In this document: in pieces, positions 40,393 through 48,996 of the stretch | Position numbering within the stretch: position 1 is the first letter of the stretch | How the letters are laid out: every line of letters begins with the position of its first letter | NCBI RefSeq assembly: GCF_006334915.2 | Contig: NZ_VDMA02000008.1 | Span: forward strand, 186,001-250,000 | Direction: 5' to 3' | Length of the DNA: 64,000 nt | DNA from: Microbispora catharanthi | Lineage (GTDB): Bacteria; Actinomycetota; Actinomycetes; Streptosporangiales; Streptosporangiaceae | Notes under the pieces: model-generated | Seen by the model: only the letters and a program-made list of their open reading frames with translations | Database searches by the model: none | Told to the model about the DNA's origin: nothing | Made by a program: the position numbers and the translations under genes

Positions 40393-42534
40393 ATGGATCT
40401 GCCTGACCAGGATTCTGACCACCCTCGTCGTTCGAATGATGCCGTCGGGGACTGGTGGGATCGGCTGACCGCCGATTCCCCCCTGTGGTCGTCCGAAGGT
40501 TCACTCGCCCGCGAGCACTTTCCGATCATCGACCCCGAGCTGCGGCAGGACGCGGGTCGGGACATGGGCGGCGGTGCGTCCGGTGCCGGGAGCACAAGCA
40601 CGGACAGCCCGGGTGCCGATGCCGCCGGCGCTGGTGATCGCCGAGCTCGGTCGTCGTGGGTGTTGGTGGGTTCTCTGCGTGAGTCGGCGCAGGCGTTGGC
40701 GTTGGCGGCGGTGCCGGACGATGTGGATGTCTGTCTTGCCGAGGCTGAGGAGTTGCTGTTCGCGCGGGATCGGATCACGTGTGCTCTTGCTGAACGGGTG
40801 GGGCGGGTGCATGGTGCGGGGCAGGCCAAGCAGCATGGGCATGCCTCCACCCGCAGCTGGCTACGCACCGCCGGAGGCATGAGCGTCGCGGGTGCCGGGC
40901 GCCTGCTCACGCTGGCGGTGGAGTTGGCGCGTCTGCCCCGAGTGCGGGAGAAGTTCGCCGCCGGGGACTTGGCGGCGGGGGCGGTGGAGGCGATCTGCAC
41001 AGCCACCGCACAGTTGAGCGATGAGCATGCGGGGTTTGCTGAGCCGATTTTGCTGGAGCTAGCGGGTAAGGCAGGGGCGGCGGAGGTGGCCAAAGCCGGG
41101 CGCTATCTGCGTGCGGTGCTGGACCCCGATGGGGAGGAGCGGGATGAGCGGGCGGATTATGGGCGGCGGTTTTTGAGGGTCCGCCCGACCAGGGGTGGGG
41201 GCGTGGAGGGGGAGTTCTACCTGCCGCGTGAGGCGGCCGCCCGGCTGCGGGCCCTGCTGGACGCCTACGCCAAGCCGCGCGCGGAGGGGGACGACCGGCC
41301 GTTGCGGGTCCGGCAGGCGGATGCGTTCATCGCGTTGCTGGAGCAGAAGATCGCCGCCGAGCTCCTGGTCCTGGTCACCGCCGAATCCCTCCCCACCGAC
41401 CCTCAACACGCTGACGCCCAACCCGCCGACCCCGGCACCGACCACCCCGGCACCGACCACCCCGAAGACATTGACGACGCCCAGGACGCCCAGGACGCCG
41501 AAGGCGCGGAGGGTGTCGAGGCCGACGAGGACGGCCGGGACAGTGAGGGTGCCAGCGCCACCGGCGACATCGGAAGCGCTGACGACCCCGGCGACGTCGA
41601 CAACACCGTTGCCCCCGGCGATACCGGAAGCGCTGACGATCCCGGCGACGTCGAAGATGCCGGTGGCAGTGCCCTCGGCGAGATGGGCGGCCCCGGCGAC
41701 GTGGGCAGCACCGGCGCTGCCGCACCTGCCCAGGATGAGGGCCTGTGCCGTCTTGCCGACCCTGCCGACCCTGCCGACCCCGCCGACCCCGCCGACCCCG
41801 CCGACCCCGGCGACTGCGGCGACGCCGGGGCAGATGCAGGTTCATCTTCGCAGGCAGCGCGGCCTGATCCTCCTCCCGAGGATGCCGCTGCGCATCACGC
41901 CCACGCGGGGCATCAGCCTGCGGGGGACTGCCGGCATGGGCAGGGCACGTGTGAGGGCCACGGCCACGAGCATCGGAGGCAGTGCGAGGGCGGGTGCGGG
42001 TGCGGCGGCGACGCGCGGTGCTCGTGTGCGCCGGGGACACCGGGATCGGAGTGGGGCGTGCCAGGGAGGCCACCGGGAACAGCGCCGGGGACACCGGGAA
42101 CAGCGCCAGGGGCGGTGCTGGGGGCGGCGCCGGGGGTGTTGCTGGCGACCGGGCAGATGCTGCCGGTCTCCAGTGTGCACCGCCTTGCCCGCACCAGCAG
42201 CCTGGTCCGCCTGGTGATGGACGCCGAAGGGCAGGTGCTGGACATGGGCCGCAAGGTCCGCCTGGCCACCCCCGCCCAACGCAGGGCGGTGTTCGCCCGT
42301 TACGCCACCTGCTGGATCGACGGCTGCCCACTGCCCGCCACCATGTGCCAGATCGACCACGCCGACAACTGGAGCAGCGGCGGGCTCACCGACCTGAAGC
42401 TGCTCGGACCGGCCTGCCAGTTCCACAACCGCGACCGCTACCGCCACCCCGACCGCTACACCCGCCGCAGAGCCGGCACCGACCGCTGGGCCTTCACCTA
42501 CCAGCCGACCCACATCAAGCGGCTACGGATCTAG
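40393..42534 (+). CDS. DUF222/13E12-type HNH endonuclease-like protein
   Basis: A 713-residue protein. DUF222 (13E12 repeat) covers about residues 80-350. A long acidic linker (about 335-480) holds runs of DPA and SADDPGDV. Residues 501-545 hold 8 His and 7 Cys (for example EGHGHEH and CGCGG), unusual for the family. The HNH nuclease motif is at the end: Cys640 (CWIDGC), Asp655-His656 and His678-Asn679 (FHNRDR). 13E12 proteins are multi-copy in actinobacteria and of unknown biological role. I use the ATG at 40393, four bases after GAGGGGG. No partner gene is adjacent. Confidence 0.88.
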   Translation: MDLPDQDSDHPRRSNDAVGDWWDRLTADSPLWSSEGSLAREHFPIIDPELRQDAGRDMGGGASGAGSTSTDSPGADAAGAGDRRARSSWVLVGSLRESAQALALAAVPDDVDVCLAEAEELLFARDRITCALAERVGRVHGAGQAKQHGHASTRSWLRTAGGMSVAGAGRLLTLAVELARLPRVREKFAAGDLAAGAVEAICTATAQLSDEHAGFAEPILLELAGKAGAAEVAKAGRYLRAVLDPDGEERDERADYGRRFLRVRPTRGGGVEGEFYLPREAAARLRALLDAYAKPRAEGDDRPLRVRQADAFIALLEQKIAAELLVLVTAESLPTDPQHADAQPADPGTDHPGTDHPEDIDDAQDAQDAEGAEGVEADEDGRDSEGASATGDIGSADDPGDVDNTVAPGDTGSADDPGDVEDAGGSALGEMGGPGDVGSTGAAAPAQDEGLCRLADPADPADPADPADPADPGDCGDAGADAGSSSQAARPDPPPEDAAAHHAHAGHQPAGDCRHGQGTCEGHGHEHRRQCEGGCGCGGDARCSCAPGTPGSEWGVPGRPPGTAPGTPGTAPGAVLGAAPGVLLATGQMLPVSSVHRLARTSSLVRLVMDAEGQVLDMGRKVRLATPAQRRAVFARYATCWIDGCPLPATMCQIDHADNWSSGGLTDLKLLGPACQFHNRDRYRHPDRYTRRRAGTDRWAFTYQPTHIKRLRI
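41758..41811 (+). repeat. 9-bp tandem repeat in the HNH gene
   Basis: Six units of GACCCTGCC or GACCCCGCC (the last GACCCCGGC) encode repeated Asp-Pro-Ala in the acidic linker. The length is likely to vary between strains. Confidence 0.85.
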
Positions 42535-42552
42535 GCGAGCATGCGCCGACAC

Positions 42553-42594
42553 CTGGCTGTCCTGTGACACGGCTGGCTGTCCTGTGTGACACGG
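42553..42594. repeat. Tandem 20-22-bp repeat after the HNH gene
   Basis: CTGGCTGTCCTGTGACACGG is followed directly by CTGGCTGTCCTGTGTGACACGG, the second carrying two extra bases. Each has TGTC/GACA symmetry. They lie between the HNH gene and the FabG-like SDR gene; no function is evident. Confidence 0.7.
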
Positions 42595-42651
42595 CCGGGA
42601 GGATGACTCGGAGTAAGTTGCTGTGATCGAATCGGGGTGAGGAGGCTGGCG

Positions 42652-43410
42652 ATGTCACGGTTCATCGGGAAATTCGCGGTGGTCACCGGCGCGGCGCGGG
42701 GGATCGGTGCGGCGATCGCACGCCGGTTGGCTGCGGAGGGTGCGGCGGTGGCCTGCGTGGACCTCACAGCTGACCGGTGCGCCTCGATCGTGGACGAGAT
42801 CACCGTCACCGGAGGCAGGGCGGTCGCGTTCGGCTGTGACGTCTCCGACGGCGCTCAGGTCGAGGCGCTCGTGCCGGGGGTGTTGAACGAGTTCGGGCGG
42901 ATCGACGTGCTGGTGAACAATGCGGGGCTGACTCGCGACAACCTGCTGTTCCGTATGTCGGAGGAAGACTGGGACAAGGTCGTCGACGTGAACCTCAAGA
43001 GCGTCTTCCTCATGAGCCGGGCCGTCCAGAAGCACATGGTGGAGCAGCGGTCGGGAGCGATCGTCAACCTGTCGAGCCGGTCGGCGCTGGGAAACCGGGG
43101 ACAGGCCAACTACGCGGCGGCCAAGGCGGGCATCCAGGGGCTCACCGCGACCATGGCGATCGAGCTGGGCCCGTTCGGCGTCCGGGTGAACGCGGTCGCG
43201 CCGGGCTACGTCGCGACGCCGATGACCGAGGCGACGGCCGTGCGACTGGGGGTGACGCCGGAGGAGCACCAGGCCACCATGGCGCAGGCCGTGCCGTTGC
43301 GGCGGGTCGGCCAGCCGACCGAGGTCGCGTCAGTGGTGGCGTTCTTCGCCTCCGACGACGCGTCGTATGTCACCGGCCAGACGCTTTACGTCAACGGCGG
43401 CCCCCGGTAG
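42652..43410 (+). CDS. FabG-like SDR oxidoreductase
   Basis: A 252-residue NAD(P)-dependent dehydrogenase. It has TGAARGIGAAIARRL, NNAGLTRDNLLFRM, NLSSRSALG, the catalytic YAAAK and the C-terminal YVTGQTLYVNGG of 3-oxoacyl-ACP reductases. It is not with other fatty-acid genes, so it may act on another ketone; the FabG symbol is not given for that reason. GGAGG lies seven bases before the ATG at 42652. The next gene starts 16 bases after its stop and is probably cotranscribed. Confidence 0.9.
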   Translation: MSRFIGKFAVVTGAARGIGAAIARRLAAEGAAVACVDLTADRCASIVDEITVTGGRAVAFGCDVSDGAQVEALVPGVLNEFGRIDVLVNNAGLTRDNLLFRMSEEDWDKVVDVNLKSVFLMSRAVQKHMVEQRSGAIVNLSSRSALGNRGQANYAAAKAGIQGLTATMAIELGPFGVRVNAVAPGYVATPMTEATAVRLGVTPEEHQATMAQAVPLRRVGQPTEVASVVAFFASDDASYVTGQTLYVNGGPR

Positions 43411-43426
43411 GGACGCGGCCGCGAGC

Positions 43427-44425
43427 ATGAGGATCGGCGTCTTCCTCGTCGCGGCGGGCTTCCCGGGCATGGCGCCCGGGGACGTGCTGCGCAGCACGGT
43501 GGAGGCGATCGAGGCCGCCGAACGGGCCGGGTTCGACGACGCCTGGATCGCCGAGCACCACTTCATGTCGTACGGCGTCTGCCCGTCGGCGGTGACGCTG
43601 GCGGCCGTGGCGCTGGGCCGGACCTCGCGGATCACGGTGGGAACGGCGGTCAGCGTGCTGTCCGCCCAGCATCCGGTCGCGTTGGCGGAGCAGGCGGCGA
43701 TCCTCCACCACGTGTCGGACGGCAGGTTCCGGCTCGGCGTGGGGCGTGGGGGTCCGTGGCTGGAGCTGGAGGTCTTCGGCACCGGGACGGCGAGGTTCGA
43801 GCGGGGTTTCCCCGAATCACTCGACCTGCTGTGCACGGCACTGGACGGCGGTCCGGTGGCGGGGGGCGGCGAGTTCTTCCGCTTCCGGGAGGTCACGATG
43901 GTCCCGCAGGCCCGGATGTCGCCGGTCGTCGCCTGCACGTCAGACGGCACGGTCCGGCTCGCCGCCGAACGGGGACTGCCCATGCTTCTCGGCATGCACA
44001 TCGGCGACGAGGAGAAGGCGGAGATGATCGCCGCCTACGAGGCGTACGCGACAGGCCCGGCGGCGCACATCGGCGCCGCGCTCGGTCACGTGGCGGACAC
44101 CACCGAGCAGGCCATACGGGAGATGCGGGAGTCGCTGCCGCGCTGGCTCGGGCCGGGATTGGCCGGGTACGTCCCCGTGGACGGCCGGCCGCCGCCACGA
44201 CGGAACATTCCGGAGTACGTGGACCTGCTGTGCCGGATCCATCCGGTGGGCTCGGCGGAGCACTGCGTGGAGAAGATCACCACCACGGCGGCGCGGACCG
44301 GGCTGCGGCATCTCATCCTGATGGTCGAGGGCACCGGAGACCGTGCGCGGACGCTGGAGAACATCGCACGCCTCGGCGCGGAGGTGCTTCCGGCCGTGAG
44401 ACGGCGAGGGCCGGGGGCGGCGTGA
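43427..44425 (+). CDS. LLM class flavin-dependent oxidoreductase
   Basis: A 332-residue luciferase-like enzyme (MRIGVFLVAAGFPGMAPGDVLRSTVEAIEAAERAGFDDAWIAEHHFMSYGVCPS). The AEHHF motif and LSAQHPVALAEQAAILHHVSDGRFRLGVGRGG fit the FMN-using bacterial luciferase group. It is probably in one operon with the preceding SDR; together they could oxidise and reduce the same hydroxylated compound (inference). No flavin reductase is nearby. The frame stays open upstream, but only the ATG at 43427 follows the SDR gene. Confidence 0.9.
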   Translation: MRIGVFLVAAGFPGMAPGDVLRSTVEAIEAAERAGFDDAWIAEHHFMSYGVCPSAVTLAAVALGRTSRITVGTAVSVLSAQHPVALAEQAAILHHVSDGRFRLGVGRGGPWLELEVFGTGTARFERGFPESLDLLCTALDGGPVAGGGEFFRFREVTMVPQARMSPVVACTSDGTVRLAAERGLPMLLGMHIGDEEKAEMIAAYEAYATGPAAHIGAALGHVADTTEQAIREMRESLPRWLGPGLAGYVPVDGRPPPRRNIPEYVDLLCRIHPVGSAEHCVEKITTTAARTGLRHLILMVEGTGDRARTLENIARLGAEVLPAVRRRGPGAA

Positions 44426-44473
44426 ACCGGAGCGCCGCCCCCGGCCGAAGCCGGCCCGATCAAGCCGGCATGG

Positions 44474-44860
44474 TCAGCAGTCGACCAGTTCGGGGCTCTG
44501 GTTCAGGATTTGCGCGCGGGGGGTGACGAACTCCCGGTAGGCCTCGGTGGCCTCCGGGCGGAACACCGCGACACGGTGGCAGTTCTGGAAGGCCAGCCGT
44601 ACGCCGAAATGCCTTTCGAGGGCGCCGCGCATCGCGTCGCTGGCCAGGCAGCGCAGCAACTGACCGCGAGCGGCCTCGTCGGGCGGCGGCACCTGGTTGT
44701 CGGCGAAGTCGGCGCCGGACCGGTCCCGCCGCTCGACCAGCGCGGTGATCGTCGCCCAGGCGTACGGCAGTGAGTCGCGGACGCAGGCGACGAACGCCGC
44801 GTCGTCCACCTCACCGGCGCGGGCCTGGTCGAGCAGGTCGTTGGACACGGACAGCGACAT
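44474..44860 (-). CDS. Conserved small protein paired with a CooC-like ATPase
   Basis: A 128-residue soluble protein. The central part is well structured (SLPYAWATITALVERRDRS, DAMRGALERHFGVRLAFQNCHRVAVFRPEA) and the end is LNQSPELVDC, with Cys as the last residue. Its only two other notable Cys are in FVACVRD and FQNCHR, plus one in LRCLAS. I recall similar small proteins beside ParA/CooC-like ATPases in Streptomyces, without known function. GAGGAGA stands before the ATG at 44860. It is the second gene after the ATPase, 96 bases away on the same strand. Confidence 0.75.
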   Translation of the reverse strand: MSLSVSNDLLDQARAGEVDDAAFVACVRDSLPYAWATITALVERRDRSGADFADNQVPPPDEAARGQLLRCLASDAMRGALERHFGVRLAFQNCHRVAVFRPEATEAYREFVTPRAQILNQSPELVDC

Positions 44861-44956
44861 GAGCTGTTCTCCTCTCGGCGTCTGCTCACAGAGCGGGGAC
44901 GCAGTTGACGGTAGATCGAACGCCGCGGGCCTCCATCTGGCGCGGAGGCGACACGT

Positions 44957-45913
44957 TCATGAGGTGGCGACGGCGGGGCCGTACACGAAGCCGGGGTCGA
45001 TCTGCGCGACCAGGTCCTCTCCCGTCGCCCGGTTGGCCCACGCATGGGCGTTCCTGATGTGGAACTCGGCCGCCTGCCTGCCGAACTTCGGCCAGTCCTT
45101 GGGCTGCGCGTCGAGCCGGTCGAGCATGGTGGTGAGTGCCAGGTGGCCGGCGGGCTCCAGATCGTCGAGCGTGAACGGCCGGCCCTGCTCCATGCCGCGG
45201 ATGGCGGGGGAGTGGCCGAACCAGGTCAGCAGGTCGTCGCCGACGTGCTCGCGGAGGAAGTCGACGTCCTCCGGCGCGTGGACCTTGTTGCCCACGACGG
45301 CGATCTCGACGTCGAACCCGGCGGCGTGGTCGCGGTACTGCCGGTAGACGCTCACGCCCTGACGGGTCGGCTCGGCGACCAGGAAGGTGAGGTCGAAGCG
45401 GGTGAACAACCCGGAGGCGAAGGAGTCCGCCCCCGCGGTCATGTCCACCACGACGTACTCGCCGGGGCCGTCGACCAGGTGGTTGAGGTAGAGCTCCACC
45501 GCGCCCAGCTTGGAGTGGTAGCAGGCGACGCCGAGGTCGTCCTCCTCGAAGGGGCCGGTGACCATGAGCGAGACGCCCTCGACGGAGCACGACGGGAAGA
45601 ACGGGTCGTCCAGCCGGACCAGCCGCGAGCCGCGCCCGGGTGGGGTGGTCTTGACCATGGACGCCGCGTCGCGGATCAGCGGATTGTCGCCGCGCAGGTA
45701 GTCCTTGATCTCGGCCAGCATCCCGCCCAGCGGCGGCGGGTGCTCGGCCGCGTCCACGGCCAGGCCCACAGGCAGGCCCAGGGCCAGGCCGAGGTGCTGG
45801 TTGATGTCGGCGTCGATCGCGACGACCGGCCCCCTCCTCGTCGCGTACCTCGCGAACAGCGACGACAGCGTGGTCTTGCCGCTTCCGCCCTTGCCGACGA
45901 ACGCCACGCGCAT
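44957..45913 (-). CDS. CooC/ArsA/ParA-like ATPase
   Basis: A 318-residue P-loop ATPase of the SIMIBI class. The deviant Walker A is GKGGSGKTT (7-15), followed by AIDADINQHLGLALGL, then VVVDMTAGADSFASG and, late, VVGNKVHAPEDVD, the arrangement of CooC nickel-insertion ATPases. CooC proteins carry a CXC metal site; none is seen here (only FFPSCS and VACYHS), so metal transport is doubtful. No CO dehydrogenase, hydrogenase or urease gene is near. With the small partner it forms a two-gene unit of unknown function, facing the LLM gene. Confidence 0.85.
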   Translation of the reverse strand: MRVAFVGKGGSGKTTLSSLFARYATRRGPVVAIDADINQHLGLALGLPVGLAVDAAEHPPPLGGMLAEIKDYLRGDNPLIRDAASMVKTTPPGRGSRLVRLDDPFFPSCSVEGVSLMVTGPFEEDDLGVACYHSKLGAVELYLNHLVDGPGEYVVVDMTAGADSFASGLFTRFDLTFLVAEPTRQGVSVYRQYRDHAAGFDVEIAVVGNKVHAPEDVDFLREHVGDDLLTWFGHSPAIRGMEQGRPFTLDDLEPAGHLALTTMLDRLDAQPKDWPKFGRQAAEFHIRNAHAWANRATGEDLVAQIDPGFVYGPAVATS

Positions 45914-45996
45914 CCTTACCCCCGATCAGAAATGAAAACCGTTGTCACTTTCACTGTGCGTCATCATGACACACGCGAGGCGAGCGCGGGTGGATT

Positions 45997-47547
45997 TCAG
46001 GCCGCGGAAGGCGTCGGAACGAGCGGCGGCGGCTGGAAGAGCGAGAGCACCCTGACGAGCGTGGGCCGCAGGGCGTCCCAGTCGGCGGCGGGGGCGGTCC
46101 AGGTGAGCACGCTCGTCGTCGTGTCCGTGGAGATCACCCGGCGGTACTGGTGATACTCCACGCCCTTGGCCAGGTGGTCCCGCGCCGACGCCTTGCGTGG
46201 GGTCCAGGTGAACTCCCAGTCGGCGGAAGGGCCATGCTCACCGGTCACTGCCCTGAGTCGCAGCTTGCGATAGGTCGTGGCGTCCGGACGGAGAATGTCC
46301 TCCGCCTCGCCGAGCGCCGCCAGGGGATCGGTTCCGCGCTGCGCGGTCACCTCGACCGTGAACGCCGCCCCGCCGTCCCGCGAGCGCCAGGAGGTCGAGT
46401 ACGGCCGGTCCTCGCGGGTCCAGCCGCGGGGCACACCGGCCCGCCAGCCGGCGTCGGACGTGTGCCACTTCAGCTTCAGCCGCGGCGCGGGCTGCCCGGA
46501 CGCCGACGCCGCGGGGGCCGACGCGGGGGCCGACGCAGGGGAGGAAGCGGGGGAGGACGCGGGGGAAGACACGGACGCCGGTGGGGTGACCTCTCCGGCC
46601 CGGCTTTCCCCGCCGCGCCGCAGCACCGCCCACCCCCCGACAGCCCACCCCCCGACAGCCCAGCCCCCCACAACACACGCGACGAGCACGGCCGCCGCGA
46701 TCCCCGAGATACGACGAGCACGGCCGGGGCGGCGGCGTACGGGCCGAGGCGGGGCGGGCGGCTCGATCTCGGCGAGCAGGCGGTCGGCGGTCTCCGCGTC
46801 GATCCGCCGCCTGGGCTCCCGGGCCAGCAGCCCGGTGAGCACCGCGCGCAGTTCCCCGGGCACCTCTTCCAGCGGCCCCTGGCCCGTGGGCGGGCTGCCG
46901 GTGACGGCCAGATGGAGGGTGGCGCCCAGCGACCACAGGTCGGCGGCGACCGTGCGCGGCCCGCCGGCGGTCCGTTCGGGGGCGAGGTACGTCTCGGTGC
47001 CACGGCCGACGGGAGGGCTGCCTGGCACAGGATCGCGGGCGAACGCCGGATCGGTGGCCGGCACCGTCACGCCGAAGTCGGCGAGCAGCACCCGGCCGTC
47101 GTGCGCGAGGAGCACGTTGGCGGGCCGGACGTCGCCGTGCCGTACGCCGGCGGCGTGGGCGTGCGTGAGCGCGGACAGCACGGTGCGGGCGATCCGCGCG
47201 GCCTCGGCCGGGGGCATCGGTCCGTCGCCGGAGACCACCCCGTCGAGCGAGCGGGAGGGGACCAGTTCCGTCACGACGAACGGGGTGTCGCCCTCCTCGG
47301 CGACGTCGTAGACGGCGGCGATGTGAGGGTGGCTCAGCCGCTCGGCCTGGCGGGCCTCGCGGGAGATCCGCTGGACGAGCCGCAGCCGCGCGGTCTCGCT
47401 CAGGTTCGGGGGCAGCAGGACCTCGCGGATCGCGACGGGCCGGTCGAGCAGCGTGTCGCGGCCCTCCCACACCAGCCCGGTGCGGCCGTGGCCGAGGGCG
47501 CGGACCAGCCGGTATCGCCTGACGATGAGCTGCCCAGCAGTACCCAT
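45997..47547 (-). CDS. Membrane Ser/Thr kinase-like protein, possibly inactive
   Basis: A 516-residue protein: kinase domain 1-270, one membrane segment at about 281-309 (with GGWAV three times), an Ala/Ser/Pro-rich stem, and an external domain. The Gly loop is GHGRTGLV, but the ATP-anchoring Lys of VAIK is Arg41 (VAIREV). In the catalytic loop Asp139 and Asn144 are kept, while the usual Lys is Arg141 (HGDVRPAN); DFG is kept at 157. It may therefore be a pseudokinase or weakly active. The ATG at 47547 is the most likely start. It stands alone upstream of the CooC-like gene and beside the sulfate operon. Confidence 0.88.
   Translation of the reverse strand: MGTAGQLIVRRYRLVRALGHGRTGLVWEGRDTLLDRPVAIREVLLPPNLSETARLRLVQRISREARQAERLSHPHIAAVYDVAEEGDTPFVVTELVPSRSLDGVVSGDGPMPPAEAARIARTVLSALTHAHAAGVRHGDVRPANVLLAHDGRVLLADFGVTVPATDPAFARDPVPGSPPVGRGTETYLAPERTAGGPRTVAADLWSLGATLHLAVTGSPPTGQGPLEEVPGELRAVLTGLLAREPRRRIDAETADRLLAEIEPPAPPRPVRRRPGRARRISGIAAAVLVACVVGGWAVGGWAVGGWAVLRRGGESRAGEVTPPASVSSPASSPASSPASAPASAPAASASGQPAPRLKLKWHTSDAGWRAGVPRGWTREDRPYSTSWRSRDGGAAFTVEVTAQRGTDPLAALGEAEDILRPDATTYRKLRLRAVTGEHGPSADWEFTWTPRKASARDHLAKGVEYHQYRRVISTDTTTSVLTWTAPAADWDALRPTLVRVLSLFQPPPLVPTPSAA
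46631..46660 (-). repeat. 15-bp tandem repeat in the kinase gene
   Basis: CACCCCCCGACAGCC (plus strand) occurs twice, followed by a diverged third copy. It encodes the repeated GGWAV within the membrane segment, a rare case of slippage inside a transmembrane helix. Confidence 0.75.
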
Positions 47548-47610
47548 CCCGCCTGCCTCTACGCCACGGCACGTTCCAGTTGAATGTGGAGTCTTCCACA
47601 ACTACCGGGA

Positions 47611-48003
47611 TCAGAGGGGTGGAAGGGAACCGGTCGCGATGTGGGCGAGCGTGACCTCGGTGAGCGTCGCCTGCTCGTGGTCGCGCAGCGCCGTCCAGAC
47701 GTCGCCGAGGGGCTCCGCGACGCCGTGGAACCCCTCGCTGTCCTGCGGCGCCCCCTCCATGATGAGGACGACGTCGGCGAGCGTGATCTGCTCGGCGGGC
47801 CGCGCGAGCCAGTATCCGCCGTCAGGCCCGCGTTGGCTGTGGATGAGGCCGGCCCGCCGCATCTGCAGCAGGATGTTGTCGAGGAATCGCCGGGGAATGC
47901 GCTGGGCGGCCGCGATCCGCTCGGCCGGGACCGGCCCCGGCGCGGCCGCGGCCAGTTCGGCGGCGGCGCGCAGGGCGTACTGGGTCCGTACGGAGAGCCG
48001 CAT
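47611..48003 (-). CDS. Rrf2-family regulator
   Basis: A 130-residue winged-helix regulator (MRLSVRTQYALRAAAELA, RIPRRFLDNILLQMRRAGLIHSQRGPDGGYWLARP). It has no cysteine at all, so it cannot bind a Fe-S cluster like IscR or NsrR and is more like CymR, which controls sulfur genes with a partner enzyme. It follows cysA by 30 bases on the same strand and is probably the last gene of the sulfate operon. I infer that it regulates that operon. Confidence 0.9.
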   Translation of the reverse strand: MRLSVRTQYALRAAAELAAAAPGPVPAERIAAAQRIPRRFLDNILLQMRRAGLIHSQRGPDGGYWLARPAEQITLADVVLIMEGAPQDSEGFHGVAEPLGDVWTALRDHEQATLTEVTLAHIATGSLPPL

Positions 48004-48033
48004 GGTCTCACACTGCGTCTGTCGCTGTGTTTG

Positions 48034-48996
48034 TCACAGCGCGAGGACCAGGGAGCGAGCGCCGGGCGCGGGCCTGAGGTGCACGGTGTCGCCCGGCCCG
48101 AGACCGAGCCGGTCGGCCTGCTCCCGCGTCACCTGGACCCACGCCTCGTGCCCGCCGATCTCCACCTCCACGCGCACCTCGAAGCCGAGCCGTACGACGC
48201 GGGAGACCACGGCGGGTGAGCCGCCCTCTACGGGATCTGGGCTGATCTCGATGTCGTGCGGGCGGACCAGGCTGCCGCCGATCTCGGTGACCGGGCCCAG
48301 GAAGCGCATCACGAACGGGTTGGCCGGGTTGTCGTACACCTCGCCGGGGCTGCCGGCCTGCACGACCTCGCCCCCGGCCAGCACCACGATCGTGTCGGCG
48401 ACCTCGATGGCCTCCTCCTGGTCGTGGGTGACGAACACGGTGGTGACGTGGACCTCGTCGTGCAGCCGGCGCAGCCACGTGCGCAGCTCCTTGCGCACCT
48501 GCGCGTCGAGGGCGCCGAACGGTTCGTCCAGCAGCAGCACCTGGGGCTCCACCGCGAGGGCCCGGGCAAGGGCCATGCGCTGGCGCTGGCCGCCCGACAG
48601 CTGGGAAGGGTAGCGGTCGGCCAGTTTCTCCAGGTGGACCAGTTCCAGCAGTTCCATGACGCGTTTGCGGATCTCGTCCTTGGGCCGCTTGCGGATCTCC
48701 AACCCGAAGGCCACGTTGCGGAAGACCGTGAGGTGCTTGAAGGCGGCGTAATGCTGGAACACGAAGCCGACGTTGCGCCGCTGCGGGGACAGCCGGGTGG
48801 CGTCGACGCCGGAGATCCGCACCGTGCCGGTGTCGGGCCGCTCCAGCCCGGCGATCACCCGCAGCAGCGTCGACTTCCCCCCGCCGCTCGGGCCGAGCAG
48901 TGCGGTGAGCGACCCCGCGGCGACGTCCAGCGACACGTCGTGCAGGACGGGGGTCGTCCCGAACGACTTGTTCACGTCGCGTACCTCAATTGCCAT
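48034..48996 (-). CDS. cysA: Sulfate/thiosulfate ABC transporter ATPase
   Basis: A 320-residue ATPase of the sulfate importer. It starts [25 protein letters not shown]; Walker A is GPSGGGKST (35-43), the signature is [15 protein letters not shown], Walker B is [11 protein letters not shown] and the switch His is in [13 protein letters not shown]-like domain ends the protein. The start overlaps the cysW end by 11 bases. Length and motifs match CysA. Confidence 0.93.
   Translation of the reverse strand: MAIEVRDVNKSFGTTPVLHDVSLDVAAGSLTALLGPSGGGKSTLLRVIAGLERPDTGTVRISGVDATRLSPQRRNVGFVFQHYAAFKHLTVFRNVAFGLEIRKRPKDEIRKRVMELLELVHLEKLADRYPSQLSGGQRQRMALARALAVEPQVLLLDEPFGALDAQVRKELRTWLRRLHDEVHVTTVFVTHDQEEAIEVADTIVVLAGGEVVQAGSPGEVYDNPANPFVMRFLGPVTEIGGSLVRPHDIEISPDPVEGGSPAVVSRVVRLGFEVRVEVEIGGHEAWVQVTREQADRLGLGPGDTVHLRPAPGARSLVLAL

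Noticed and set aside
41758-41811. Possible CRISPR-like or regulatory repeat array
   Set aside because: The units are 9 bp, head to tail and in frame with a protein linker (DPA), with no spacers and no cas genes.
42553-42594. Possible attachment site or insertion-sequence end
   Set aside because: It is a simple tandem duplication; there is no integrase, transposase or target-site duplication nearby.
42652-45913. A biosynthetic cluster formed by SDR, LLM enzyme, small protein and ATPase
   Set aside because: The SDR/LLM genes and the ATPase/partner genes are on opposite strands and convergent, with no core synthase or precursor peptide.
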